Source of the DNA: Streptomyces sp. TRM68416 | Lineage (GTDB): Bacteria; Actinomycetota; Actinomycetes; Streptomycetales; Streptomycetaceae | DNA: 64,000 nucleotides | Assembly: GCF_014596915.1 (NCBI RefSeq) | Contig: NZ_JACVWU010000005.1 | Coordinates: 372,001-436,000, forward strand | Reading direction: 5' to 3' | Shown here: in pieces, positions 35,275 through 43,391 of the stretch | How positions within the stretch are numbered: the stretch's first letter is position 1 | Layout of the letters: the number at the start of each line of letters is the position of its first letter | Notes under the pieces: generated by a model | Told to the model about the DNA's origin: nothing | Databases searched by the model: none | Seen by the model: only the letters and a program-made list of their open reading frames with translations | Made by a program: the position numbers and the translations under genes

Positions 35275-36842
35275 CAGGCGTCACCCTTCGCGTCCGCGCC
35301 CGCGGTGTCCTCGGCCTCCTGCGTCAGCGACGAGGCGTCCCGGGGCAGCCGCAGCGTGAACACGGCGCCTCCGTCGGGGGAGTTGGCGGCGGTGATCTCG
35401 CCGCCGTGGATGTGCGCGCTCTCCAGCGCGATGGACAGGCCGAGCCCGCTGCCCTCGGAACGGGGGCGGGAGGCGCTCGCCTTGTAGAAGCGGTCGAAGA
35501 CGTGCGGCAGGACGTCCTCGGGGATGCCGGGACCGTGGTCCCGCACCGCGATGACGACCTCCTGGTCGGCCTCCCGCACCGAGACCCGCACCGGCGATCC
35601 GCCGTGCTTGAGGGCGTTGCCGATGAGGTTGGCCAGGATGACGTCCAGGCGGCGCGGGTCGAGCCGGGCGTGGATGCCGCGTGCGGCGTCCAGGTCGACC
35701 GCGTCGAGCCAGGCCCGCGCGTCGATGCACGCGGTGATCTGGTCGGCCACGTCGACGTCGTCCAGCACCAGACGGGCGGTGCCCGCGTCGAAGCGGGTGA
35801 CCTCCATCAGGTTCTCGACCAGGTCGTTCAGCCGGCGCGTCTCACTGACGACGAGCCGTACCGCGGGCTCGATCATCGGGTCCATGCTGCCGGTCTCCGC
35901 CTCCAGCTCCTCCTCCAGCACCTCGGTGACGGCGGTGATGGCGGTGAGCGGGGTACGCAGCTCGTGGGACATGTCGGCCACGAACCGCCGGGAGGCGTCG
36001 TCGCGCGCGGCCATGTCCGCCACCCGTTTCTCCAGCGCCTCCGCGGCCTTGTTGAACGTCCGTGACAGATCAGCCAGTTCATCGGTGCCGGACACCCGCA
36101 GCCGGGTGTCCAGCTTGCCCTCCCCGAGCCGCCGCGCCGCAACTCCCAGCCGGTGCACGGGTTTGAGTACGGTCGTGGCGGCGGCCTGCGCGAGCAGCGC
36201 GGAGCCGATCAGCGCCAGGCCGGTGGCGATCCCCAGCGACCAGGCGAGCGAGTTGAGGTCCTTGGCCTCCGGCTCCAGCGACTTCAGCAGGTAACCGGTC
36301 GGCCCGCCGCCGATCACCTTCGTCCCGGCCACCAGATAGGGCGTGTCGTTCTCCACGATCCGCTGCCAGTACAGGTGGTAGGCGTACTTGTTGGTGGAGT
36401 TGACCGCCTGCTCCTCGTTCACCGCGTCGCGCAGTGACTGGGGAACGTCCTTCAGCATGAAGCCGTTCAGCCCGCCCGAGCTGCCGGAGACGGTCTTGCC
36501 CTCGGCGTTCTCGCCGACCAGCAGCACACTGAACTTCTGGCTGCTGTTGGACATCTGCTCCGCGGTGCGCTGCAGCTCGAACTGCGTCGGCCGCTCGGGC
36601 AGCACGCCCGCCCGGTTCTGCATCTCCTGCCGGAAGTCCCGCAGCACCGCGTCCTGGGTGCGGGTCAGCACGGCCTCGCGGTTGAGCCAGTAGGCGATCC
36701 CGGACGCGGAGACGGCGGCCGTGAGCGCCACCAGGGCGAACACGACGACCAGGCGCAGCCGCAGACTGGTGAACCGCAGCCGGGACCAGACCCCCTTACG
36801 TGCCGCGGCCCAGCCGCGGAACCCACCGTGCGTCTGGGTCAC
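35274..36842 (-). CDS. afsQ2: Sensor histidine kinase AfsQ2
   Basis: A 522-aa kinase. Membrane segment 1 is at about 30-50 (LRLVVVFALVALTAAVSASGI), then an extracytoplasmic sensor of about 150 residues, membrane segment 2 at about 200-220, and HAMP (PVHRLGVAARRLGEGKLDTRL). HisKA carries FVADMSHELRTPLTAI with His293, and HATPase has NLIGNALKHGG, DHGPGIPEDVLPHVFDRFYKA and GSGLGLSI. It phosphorylates AfsQ1. In S. coelicolor the system responds to nitrogen source (glutamate) and affects actinorhodin, RED and coelimycin production and sigQ. GTG 36842 overlaps the afsQ1 stop (GTGA). Confidence 0.93.
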   Translation of the reverse strand: MTQTHGGFRGWAAARKGVWSRLRFTSLRLRLVVVFALVALTAAVSASGIAYWLNREAVLTRTQDAVLRDFRQEMQNRAGVLPERPTQFELQRTAEQMSNSSQKFSVLLVGENAEGKTVSGSSGGLNGFMLKDVPQSLRDAVNEEQAVNSTNKYAYHLYWQRIVENDTPYLVAGTKVIGGGPTGYLLKSLEPEAKDLNSLAWSLGIATGLALIGSALLAQAAATTVLKPVHRLGVAARRLGEGKLDTRLRVSGTDELADLSRTFNKAAEALEKRVADMAARDDASRRFVADMSHELRTPLTAITAVTEVLEEELEAETGSMDPMIEPAVRLVVSETRRLNDLVENLMEVTRFDAGTARLVLDDVDVADQITACIDARAWLDAVDLDAARGIHARLDPRRLDVILANLIGNALKHGGSPVRVSVREADQEVVIAVRDHGPGIPEDVLPHVFDRFYKASASRPRSEGSGLGLSIALESAHIHGGEITAANSPDGGAVFTLRLPRDASSLTQEAEDTAGADAKGDA

Positions 36843-37516
36843 TGAGGGGCGTCCAGCCGGTAGCCGACCCCGCGGACCGTACGGATCAGCGTCGGGGACG
36901 ACGGCACGTCCTCGACCTTGGCACGCAGCCGCTGCACACAGGCGTCCACCAGACGCGAGTCACCGAGGTAGTCGTGCTCCCACACCAGCCGCAGCAACTG
37001 CTGCCGCGACAGTGCCTGCCCGGGCCGCCGGCTCAGCTCCAGCAGCAGCCTGAGCTCGGTCGGCGTGAGCTGGAGGTCCTCGCCGTTCTTCGTCACGGTC
37101 ATCGCCGCACGGTCGATGACCAGGCTGCCGAAGGTCGCGGCGTCGTTGGACTCCCGCTCCCCGCGCCGCAGCACGGCCCGGATCCGGGCGTCGAGGACCC
37201 GCCCCTGCACGGGTTTGACGACATAGTCGTCGGCACCGGACTCCAGTCCGACCACGACGTCGATGTCATCACTGCGCGCGGTCAGCAGAATGATCGGCAG
37301 CTGGTCGGTGCGCCGGATGCGCCGGCACACCTCGAACCCGTCGATGCCGGGCAGCATCACGTCCAGCACGATCAGGTCCGGCCGCTGCTCGCGCAGCAGC
37401 TTCAGGCCGTCCTCGCCGGTGGCAGCGGTGGCAACCCGGTGACCCTGGCGCGTGAGACTCAGCTCCAGGGCCGTACGGATGGCGTCGTCGTCCTCGATCA
37501 GCAACAGGGAAGGCAC
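36839..37516 (-). CDS. afsQ1: OmpR-family response regulator AfsQ1
   Basis: A 225-aa regulator. The receiver domain begins PSLLLIEDDDAI with phosphoacceptor Asp52 in LIVLDVMLPG, then LLTARSD and DYVVKP (Lys). The winged-helix output domain (about 125-222) has LTPTELRLLLELSRRPGQALSRQQLLRLVW and RTVRGVGYRLD. I choose GTG 37516, nine bases after an in-frame ATG, because CAGAAT (37529-37524) lies 7 nt before it as in leaderless promoters, and this start puts the Asp at position 52 as reported for S. coelicolor. Its binding site, two GTnAC boxes, is visible at 37625-37640. Confidence 0.93.
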   Translation of the reverse strand: MPSLLLIEDDDAIRTALELSLTRQGHRVATAATGEDGLKLLREQRPDLIVLDVMLPGIDGFEVCRRIRRTDQLPIILLTARSDDIDVVVGLESGADDYVVKPVQGRVLDARIRAVLRRGERESNDAATFGSLVIDRAAMTVTKNGEDLQLTPTELRLLLELSRRPGQALSRQQLLRLVWEHDYLGDSRLVDACVQRLRAKVEDVPSSPTLIRTVRGVGYRLDAPQ

Positions 37517-37624
37517 GGGGGTCATTCTGGCCCATGGCAGGGCGGGGTTTCGACACCTGGACGGCTACGTACCGGTACCGCTCCGCTCTGTGACCGCGCG
37601 GTGCGAGAACCACGACGTACCCCT

Positions 37625-37640
37625 GTGACAGGTCTGTGAC
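37625..37640 (+). promoter_or_regulatory. AfsQ1 binding site
   Basis: GTGAC-n6-GTGAC, exactly the GTnAC-n6-GTnAC consensus published for AfsQ1. It lies in the divergent gap between afsQ1 and sigQ, 99 bases before the sigQ start, consistent with control of sigQ. Confidence 0.85.
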
Positions 37641-37738
37641 AGTCGGCGGACACGGCGATGAAGTGGCCCGGGCAAGCTTTTCGGCACAGGCAAGGAAGCA
37701 AGCCGAACACCGGGTAAGTCCACGACGGGGGGCGCGAG

Positions 37739-38485
37739 ATGAACACGCTGCACAGCAACAGCACCAGCGCAGTTGTCACGCGTCTGCACGACGTGCACGG
37801 GGGCCGGGTTTCGGAGAAGTCCGGTGCCGTGAGCGGGCGGGGGTGCGCTCGCGGCACCGGGCGTCAGCACACCGCGTACATGACGGTGGTTGACGGTTTC
37901 ACGGGGGAAACGCACGGGGGAAGCGCGTACAGGGAGGACTCGGGGGAGCGTCGTCGTTCGCTGTCGGAGGCGGAGTTCACCGCCTACGTCAAGGAGCGCC
38001 GCGCCTCCCTGTACGCCACCGCCTACCACCTCACCGGTGACCGCTTCGAGGCCGAGGACCTGCTGCAGAGCGCGCTGTTCTCGACGTACAAGGCGTGGGA
38101 CCGGATCAGTGACAAGGCTGCCGTCGGGGGTTACCTGCGGCGGACGATGACCAATCTCCACATCAGCGCGTGGCGCCGCCGCAAGCTGAACGAGTACCCG
38201 ACCGAGGAGCTGCCGGAGACGCCCGGCGACACGGACGCGATGCGCGGCACGGAGCTGCGCGCGGTCCTGTGGCAGGCGCTGGCCCGGCTGCCCGAACTCC
38301 AGCGGACGATGCTGGTCCTGCGCTACTACGAGGGCCGCACCGACCCGGAGATCGCGGACATCCTCGACATCAGTGTCGGCACGGTGAAGTCCAGCATCTG
38401 GCGGTCGCTCCGCCGGCTGCGCGAGGACGAGGTCCTCAGCTTCGGCCGTGACGAGGAGGACGCCTTCGGCGAGCTCGTCGCCTGA
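37739..38485 (+). CDS. sigQ: ECF sigma factor SigQ
   Basis: A 248-aa sigma factor of the SigE/SigQ type. The first about 75 residues are a nonconserved polar extension. Region 2 is EAEFTAYVKERRASLYATAYHLTGDRFEAEDLLQSALFSTYKAW, and region 4 is LPELQRTMLVLRYYEGRTDPEIADILDISVGTVKSSIWRSLRRLRED. Divergent from afsQ1, the arrangement of S. coelicolor where AfsQ1 activates sigQ and SigQ opposes its effect on antibiotics. ATG 37739 has a GGGGGG run 7 bases upstream. The true N-terminus could be shorter, because the extension is not sigma-like. Confidence 0.9.
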   Translation: MNTLHSNSTSAVVTRLHDVHGGRVSEKSGAVSGRGCARGTGRQHTAYMTVVDGFTGETHGGSAYREDSGERRRSLSEAEFTAYVKERRASLYATAYHLTGDRFEAEDLLQSALFSTYKAWDRISDKAAVGGYLRRTMTNLHISAWRRRKLNEYPTEELPETPGDTDAMRGTELRAVLWQALARLPELQRTMLVLRYYEGRTDPEIADILDISVGTVKSSIWRSLRRLREDEVLSFGRDEEDAFGELVA

Positions 38486-38490
38486 AGGTT

Positions 38491-38610
38491 GGGGGGAAGC
38501 AGGTAACGGGGGCGGTACCGGTCGGGGGAGCGGTACCAGGGGGGCCAACGAGGGTCGGGGGACCCACGGGGGAAGCACCATCGGGGGGAAACCGGGGGAA
38601 AGCACGGGGG
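38491..38610 (+). repeat. Nine regularly spaced G5-6 runs after sigQ
   Basis: Runs of five or six G begin at 38491, 38508, 38524, 38539, 38557, 38568, 38583, 38594 and 38606, a spacing of 11-18 bases. They start 6 bases after the sigQ stop and end before its terminator. On the plus strand (the sigQ mRNA 3' end) they could form stacked G-quadruplexes. No coding frame explains the pattern. Confidence 0.6.
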
Positions 38611-38622
38611 AGCACCAACGGG

Positions 38623-38661
38623 AGCGGGACTGGAGGGCCGGGGGGTCCGTCCAGTCCCGCT
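38623..38661. terminator. Terminator after sigQ
   Basis: AGCGGGACTGGA (38623-38634) pairs with TCCAGTCCCGCT (38650-38661), a perfect 12-bp stem with a 15-nt loop, then TTCG. It serves sigQ and the convergent kinase-like gene. Confidence 0.75.
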
Positions 38662-38681
38662 TTCGTGTGTCCCTCTGTCGC

Positions 38682-39323
38682 TCAGGGCGTGGGCGTGGGG
38701 TCCGCGGCCGGGCGGCGGCCCGCCGCGGCCGCGGCGAGCCGGCCGAGGGCTTCCTTCTTGTCGCAGGCGTGGGCGCCCAGTGCCGCCTGGCGGGCCACGA
38801 TGGACCGCTCGGCCCGCATCAGCCGCCAGCCGCGGCGCAGCAGGAACGGGACCGACTTGCGGCCCTCCTTCAGATCGCGCAGGAACCGGCGGCGGAACGT
38901 CTTGACCGGACCGCGGCTCAGGCACAGCGCGTCGGCCAGCACCCCGAGTTCCCGGCAGCGCGTGATGATCTCGGCGGCGAAGATGCCCTCCGCGATGAAC
39001 AGCGGGGTCCGCCCGATGTCGACGGGCTCCTCGCCGGTACGGGCGCTGAGCGAGAGATCGTAGACCGGGACGGTCGTACGGCCCGTGCGGCACAGTCGCT
39101 CGATGGCCGCTACGGCCGTGTCGGCGTCCCAGGAGTCGGGGTGGTCCCAGTCGATGTCGGAGCTCCCGAGGACCTGCGGCAGCGTCGGGTCGTCGCCCTC
39201 CTTGTAGAAGTCGTCGAGCCGCAGCACCGGAAGGCCGGAGTGGGCCGCGAGAAGGGACTTGCCGGAGCCGGAGGGGCCGCAGAGCAGCACGACTCGCGTC
39301 GGTATGGGCGGATGGGAACTCAC
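38682..39323 (-). CDS. Uridine kinase-like P-loop NTPase
   Basis: A 213-aa protein. Walker A is LLCGPSGSGKSLLA near residue 13, followed by VLRLDDFYKEGDDPTLP, WDHPDSWD and PLFIAEGIFA, the pattern of uridine/cytidine kinase and phosphoribulokinase-type P-loop kinases. RGPVKTFRRRFLRDLKEGRKS is the basic lid. Uridine kinase activity would fit a nucleoside-rich window, but no operator of the nucleoside regulon is present, and the length and lid differ from Udk. Start GTG 39323 with GGTGA 5 bases upstream. Confidence 0.75.
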   Translation of the reverse strand: MSSHPPIPTRVVLLCGPSGSGKSLLAAHSGLPVLRLDDFYKEGDDPTLPQVLGSSDIDWDHPDSWDADTAVAAIERLCRTGRTTVPVYDLSLSARTGEEPVDIGRTPLFIAEGIFAAEIITRCRELGVLADALCLSRGPVKTFRRRFLRDLKEGRKSVPFLLRRGWRLMRAERSIVARQAALGAHACDKKEALGRLAAAAAGRRPAADPTPTP

Positions 39324-39451
39324 GGGTCACCAGTGTGAGGCATTCACCTGCCGTTCATCGACTCCGCGGGTTGCCTTTGAAGCGCGCGTCACACCTCAAC
39401 TACCCTTCGTGTCGACCTGATTACCCAGCGCATCAGAAGGTGGCAGCAACG

Positions 39452-39847
39452 ATGGCCCGACAAGCGTCCTCCCCGAATCCCGCCAACCGGCGCGCACTGG
39501 CCGCCCTCGCGACGGCCGGCGTCGCCCTGGGGGCCGGCGCGGGCGTCGCCGCCGCGGCCGACGCCGAGCCCGTCGTGGACGTGATGCGCACCCGCCCCAC
39601 GTCCCTCGGCAAGATCGACCCCGAGGCCGGACTCCAGGCGCTGACCGGCTCGGTCGGGTACGTCACCGGCCCGATCACCGCCCTCAAGCCGAACCCGCTG
39701 GCCGGCACCGGCGTCGACCCCCTCGACAACGGCCTCGGCACCCAGGTCGCCGACTTCCAGCCCCTGACCTCGCAGGCCCTGACCGGACCGGTGGCCCAGG
39801 CGCAGTCCATCGGCAGCATCCCGGCGGGGCTGCTGGGCGGCGCCTGA
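39452..39847 (+). CDS. Small secreted protein, second of the type
   Basis: A 131-aa protein with a signal peptide (about residues 1-34, RRALAALATAGVALGAGAGVAAAADA) and a short mature part: PVVDVMRTRPTSLGKIDPEAGLQALTGSVGYVTGP, then GTGVDPLDNGLGTQVADFQPLTSQ, ending IPAGLLGGA. It resembles the 33250 gene product in composition and in its LLGG-type C-terminus. No catalytic motif is seen. ATG 39452, with AAGG about 11 bases upstream. Confidence 0.72.
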   Translation: MARQASSPNPANRRALAALATAGVALGAGAGVAAAADAEPVVDVMRTRPTSLGKIDPEAGLQALTGSVGYVTGPITALKPNPLAGTGVDPLDNGLGTQVADFQPLTSQALTGPVAQAQSIGSIPAGLLGGA

Positions 39848-39855
39848 GCACAGCA

Positions 39856-39897
39856 GAGAGCCGCGTCCTCCCCGGACGGAGGGAGGACGCGGCTCTC
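39856..39897. terminator. Bidirectional terminator
   Basis: GAGAGCCGCGTCCTCC (39856-39871) and GGAGGACGCGGCTCTC (39882-39897) form a perfect 16-bp stem with a 10-nt loop between the convergent secreted-protein and dehydrogenase genes. Confidence 0.85.
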
Positions 39898-39911
39898 CGG
39901 CTCTCAGGGGC

Positions 39912-40802
39912 TCAGTACGACGAGCCCGACGCGCCCAGCGACCCCGTGGGGTGCCAGACCGTCTTGGTCTCCAGGAACGCCGTCATGCGGTCGATGCCGG
40001 GAGTCCGCGCGTAGTCCACAGCCTGTGGACGCAGGACGCGCTTGAGGTTGTCCGCCGCGGCGATCTCCAGTTCCTTCGCCAGCTCCTCGTCGGCGCCGGC
40101 CAGGTCGATCGCGTTGACGTCCTGGTGCGCGGCGAGCGGCGTCGCGATCTCCGCCGTACGGCCGGACAGGACGTTGACGACACCGCCGGGCAGGTCGGAG
40201 GTGGCGAGGACCTCGCCCAGGGACAGGGCGGGCAGCGGGGCCTTCTCGGAGGCCACCACGATCGCCGTGTTGCCGGTCGCGATGACCGGGGCGACCACCG
40301 AGACCAGGCCCAGGAAGGACGACTCCTGGGGGGCCAGCACCGCGACCACGCCCGTCGGTTCGGGGGAGGAGAGGTTGAAGAACGGACCCGCGACCGGGTT
40401 TCCGCCGCCCACGACCTGGGCGATCTTGTCCGTCCAGCCCGCGTACCAGACCCAGCGGTCGATCGCCGCGTCCACCTGCGCGGCGGCCTTCGACTTCGAC
40501 AGGCCCTCCGCGTCCGCCACCTCTCGCACGAACTGCTCCCGACGGCCCTCCAGCATCTCCGCGATGCGGTAGAGGATCTGACCGCGGTTGTACGCCGTCG
40601 CGCCGGACCACGCGCCGAACGCCTTGCGGGCGGCGACCACCGCGTCACGGGCGTCCTTGCGGGAGGAGAGGGGCGCGTTGGCCAGCCAGTTGCCCTTTGT
40701 GTCGGTCACTTCGTACACCCGGCCGCTTTCGGAGCGGGGGAACTTGCCCCCGACGTACAGCTTGTAGGTCTTGAAGACGGAGAGTCGGGTCGCGTCAGAC
40801 AT
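39912..40802 (-). CDS. Truncated aldehyde dehydrogenase paralogue
   Basis: A 296-aa protein with the N-terminal NAD-binding part of the aldehyde dehydrogenase family: KLYVGGKFPRSESGRVYEV, FGAWSGATAYNRGQILYRIAEMLEGRR, GVVAVLAPQESSF and IATGNTAIVVASEKAPL. It stops where the catalytic domain would begin: there is no GQxC cysteine and no ELGG glutamate motif. Full-length members are about 480 aa. The frame is clean, with good codon bias and no frameshift remnant, so it may be a maintained non-catalytic partner of the full enzyme encoded just upstream, which overlaps it by 8 bases. ATG 40802. Confidence 0.75.
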   Translation of the reverse strand: MSDATRLSVFKTYKLYVGGKFPRSESGRVYEVTDTKGNWLANAPLSSRKDARDAVVAARKAFGAWSGATAYNRGQILYRIAEMLEGRREQFVREVADAEGLSKSKAAAQVDAAIDRWVWYAGWTDKIAQVVGGGNPVAGPFFNLSSPEPTGVVAVLAPQESSFLGLVSVVAPVIATGNTAIVVASEKAPLPALSLGEVLATSDLPGGVVNVLSGRTAEIATPLAAHQDVNAIDLAGADEELAKELEIAAADNLKRVLRPQAVDYARTPGIDRMTAFLETKTVWHPTGSLGASGSSY

Positions 40803-42231
40803 CGAGGTACGCCTCCAGGCCGTGGCGGCCGCCCTCGCGGCCGAAGCCCGACTCCTTGTAGCCGCCGAACGGCGACGTCGGGTCGAACTTGTTGAACGTG
40901 TTGGACCAGACGACACCCGCGCGCAGCTTGTTCGCGACGGCGAGGATCCTCGAACCCTTCTCCGTCCAGATGCCCGCCGACAGGCCGTACTGGGTGTTGT
41001 TGGCCTTGGCGACCGCCTCGTCCGGGGTGCGGAAGGTGAGGACCGAGAGGACGGGGCCGAAGATCTCGTCGCGGGCGACGGTGTGCGCCTGGGTGACGTT
41101 CGTGAAGAGCGTCGGGGCGAACCAGTAGCCGCTCTCGGGCAGTTCGCAGGCCGGCGACCAGCGCTCGGCGCCCTCCGTCTCGCCCTGCTCGACGAGCGCG
41201 GTGATCCGGGCCAGCTGCTCCTCGGAGTTGATCGCGCCGATGTCCGTGTTCTTGTCCAGCGGGTCGCCGAGGCGCAGCGTGGACAGGCGCCGCTTCAGGG
41301 AGTCCAGCAGCTCGTCCTGGATCGACTCCTGCACCAGCAGCCGGCTGCCCGCGCAGCACACCTGGCCCTGGTTGAAGAAGATGCCGTTGACGATCCCCTC
41401 CACCGCCTGGTCGATCGGGGCGTCGTCGAAGACGATGTTCGCGCCCTTGCCGCCCAGTTCGAGGGTGAGCTTCTTGCGCGTGCCCGCGACCGTGCGCGCG
41501 ATCTGCTTGCCCACGGCCGTGGAGCCGGTGAACGCGACCTTGTCGACGTCCGGGTGCGCGACGAGGGCGGCGCCCGTGTCGCCGTAGCCCGGAAGGATGT
41601 TGACGACGCCCTTGGGCAGGCCGGCCTGGCGGCAGATGTCCGCGAAGAAGAGGGCCGACAGCGGGGTCGTCTCGGCGGGCTTGAGCACCACCGTGTTGCC
41701 GGTCGCCAGCGCCGGGGCGATCTTCCACGCGAGCATGAGCAGGGGGAAGTTCCAGGGGATGACCTGGCCCGCCACGCCCAGCGGGCGTGGGTCGGTGCCG
41801 AAGCCGGCGTGGTCGAGCTTGTCCGCCCAGCCCGCGTAGTAGAAGAAGTGCGCGGCGACCAGGGGGAGGTCGGCGTCGCGGGTCTCCTTGATCGGCTTGC
41901 CGTTGTCCAGCGTCTCCAGGACCGCCAGCTCACGGCTGCGCTCCTGAATGATCCGGGCGATGCGGAACAGGTACTTCGCGCGCTCGGAGCCGGGCAGCGC
42001 CGACCACTTCTCGAACGCCTTGCGGGCGGCCTTCACGGCCCGGTCCACGTCCGCCTCGCCCGCCTGTGCGATCTCGGACAGGACCTCTTCGGTGGACGGC
42101 GAGACGGTCTTGAAGACCTTGCCGTCGGCGGCCTCGGTGAACTCGCCGTCGATGAACAGGCCGTAGGACGGCGCGATGTCGACGACCGCGCGGGACTCGG
42201 GCGCCGGTGCGTACTCGAATGCAGATGCCAT
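40795..42231 (-). CDS. Aldehyde dehydrogenase
   Basis: A 478-aa NAD(P)-dependent enzyme with all landmarks: VIPWNFPLLMLAWKIAPALATGN, FTGSTAVGKQI, catalytic Glu in LTLELGGKGANIVF, catalytic Cys in FFNQGQVCCAGSRLL, and EIFGPVLSVLTF. It is co-directional with deoC, which ends 5 bases upstream of its ATG. Since DeoC releases acetaldehyde, the likely job is oxidation of acetaldehyde to acetate; this is inferred from context. A GGTGGA sequence inside the deoC end serves as ribosome binding site. Confidence 0.92.
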   Translation of the reverse strand: MASAFEYAPAPESRAVVDIAPSYGLFIDGEFTEAADGKVFKTVSPSTEEVLSEIAQAGEADVDRAVKAARKAFEKWSALPGSERAKYLFRIARIIQERSRELAVLETLDNGKPIKETRDADLPLVAAHFFYYAGWADKLDHAGFGTDPRPLGVAGQVIPWNFPLLMLAWKIAPALATGNTVVLKPAETTPLSALFFADICRQAGLPKGVVNILPGYGDTGAALVAHPDVDKVAFTGSTAVGKQIARTVAGTRKKLTLELGGKGANIVFDDAPIDQAVEGIVNGIFFNQGQVCCAGSRLLVQESIQDELLDSLKRRLSTLRLGDPLDKNTDIGAINSEEQLARITALVEQGETEGAERWSPACELPESGYWFAPTLFTNVTQAHTVARDEIFGPVLSVLTFRTPDEAVAKANNTQYGLSAGIWTEKGSRILAVANKLRAGVVWSNTFNKFDPTSPFGGYKESGFGREGGRHGLEAYLDV

Positions 42232-42236
42232 GGGGA

Positions 42237-43199
42237 TCAGTCCACCGTCACGTAGTCGGGGCCGGAGTAGCGGCCGGTGGCCAGCTTCTGACGCTGCATC
42301 AGCAGGTCGTTCAGGAGCGAGGAGGCGCCGAAGCGGAACCAGTGGTTGTCCAGCCAGTCCTCGCCGACGGTCTCGTTGACCAGGACGAGGAACTTGATCG
42401 CGTCCTTGGTGGTGCGGATGCCGCCGGCGGGCTTCACGCCGACCTGGACGCCGGTCTGCGCGCGGAAGTCGCGGACGGCCTCCAGCATGAGGAGGGTGTT
42501 GGCCGGGGTGGCGTTGACCGCGACCTTGCCCGTCGAGGTCTTGATGAAGTCGGCGCCCGCCAGCATGCCGAGCCAGCTCGCGCGCCGGATGTTGTCGTAC
42601 GTCGACAGCTCGCCGGTCTCGAAGATGACCTTCAGACGGGCGCTCGCCCCGCAGGCCTCCTTCACGGCGACGATCTCGTCGTAGACCTTCATGTAGTTGC
42701 CCGCGAGGAACGCCCCGCGGTCGATGACCATGTCGATCTCGTCGGCACCCGCGGCGACGGCGTCGCGCACGTCGGCCAGCTTCACGGCGAGGGCGGCGCG
42801 GCCGGCCGGGAAGGCCGTGGCCACGGAGGCGACCTTCACGGTGGAGCCGGCGACCGCCTCCTTGGCGGTGGCCACCATGTCGGGATAGACGCAGACGGCC
42901 GCGGTCGCGGGGGTCGTGCGGTCGGTGGGGTCGGGGTGGACCGCCTTCGCGCCGAGCGCCCGGACCTTGCCCGGGGTGTCCGCGCCTTCCAGCGTCGTCA
43001 GGTCGACCATCGAGATGGCGAGGTCGATGGCGTACGCCTTGGCGGTCGTCTTGATGGAACGGGTGCCGAGGGAGGCGGCGCGCGCCTCCAGGCCGACCGC
43101 GTCGACGCCGGGCAGCCCGTGGAGGAAGCGGCGCAGCGTGCTGTCGGACGACGTCACGTCCGAGAGGGCCTTCGCTGCCGTGGGTGCATTGGTGGGCAT
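42237..43199 (-). CDS. deoC: Deoxyribose-phosphate aldolase
   Basis: A 320-aa class I aldolase cleaving 2-deoxyribose-5-phosphate to acetaldehyde and glyceraldehyde-3-phosphate. The Schiff-base lysine lies in GADFIKTSTGK; VCVYPDMV, EIDMVIDRGAFLAG, LKVIFETGEL and VGVKPAGGIRTTKDA are family positions. The length exceeds the 250-aa E. coli type because of an N-terminal extension, as in other actinobacterial forms. ATG 43199 is chosen; GTG 43205 is two codons earlier. An operator-promoter lies just upstream. It heads the deoC-aldehyde dehydrogenase operon. Confidence 0.95.
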   Translation of the reverse strand: MPTNAPTAAKALSDVTSSDSTLRRFLHGLPGVDAVGLEARAASLGTRSIKTTAKAYAIDLAISMVDLTTLEGADTPGKVRALGAKAVHPDPTDRTTPATAAVCVYPDMVATAKEAVAGSTVKVASVATAFPAGRAALAVKLADVRDAVAAGADEIDMVIDRGAFLAGNYMKVYDEIVAVKEACGASARLKVIFETGELSTYDNIRRASWLGMLAGADFIKTSTGKVAVNATPANTLLMLEAVRDFRAQTGVQVGVKPAGGIRTTKDAIKFLVLVNETVGEDWLDNHWFRFGASSLLNDLLMQRQKLATGRYSGPDYVTVD

Positions 43200-43218
43200 G
43201 GTCACCAGACGAGCATAT

Positions 43219-43230
43219 CTACGCGCGTAG
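43219..43230. promoter_or_regulatory. Nucleoside-regulon operator at deoC
   Basis: A perfect CTACGCGCGTAG palindrome. On the minus strand its final TAG is the beginning of TAGATA, a -10 box about 16 bases before the start at 43199, so binding would occlude the promoter. Confidence 0.8.
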
Positions 43231-43265
43231 CGGCTGTACACCCCGAGGAGCGGTTCATCGAGACG

Positions 43266-43304
43266 GCGCCCCGAAGGGGCGCGGGGAACTGCGCGACCAG
43301 CCAC
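43266..43304 (+). repeat. Dispersed intergenic repeat, copy B
   Basis: GCGCCCC-gaa-GGGGCGC hairpin followed by GGGGAACTGCGCGACCAGCCAC. It lies in the divergent gap between deoC and the gene at 43392, closely matching copy C. Confidence 0.8.
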
Positions 43305-43391
43305 GAACCACCCGCACCCGCCCACGCACGGGACCCCTGCGACGGATGGGCGCCCGGCCCCCCGCCGGACGGCTGAGGCAGAATCGGGACC

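Noticed and set aside
38682..39323. Firm uridine kinase (udk) name
   Set aside because: P-loop and DDFYKEGD pattern fit the kinase superfamily, but the protein is short, the lid differs and the nucleoside operator is absent, so only a general call is made.
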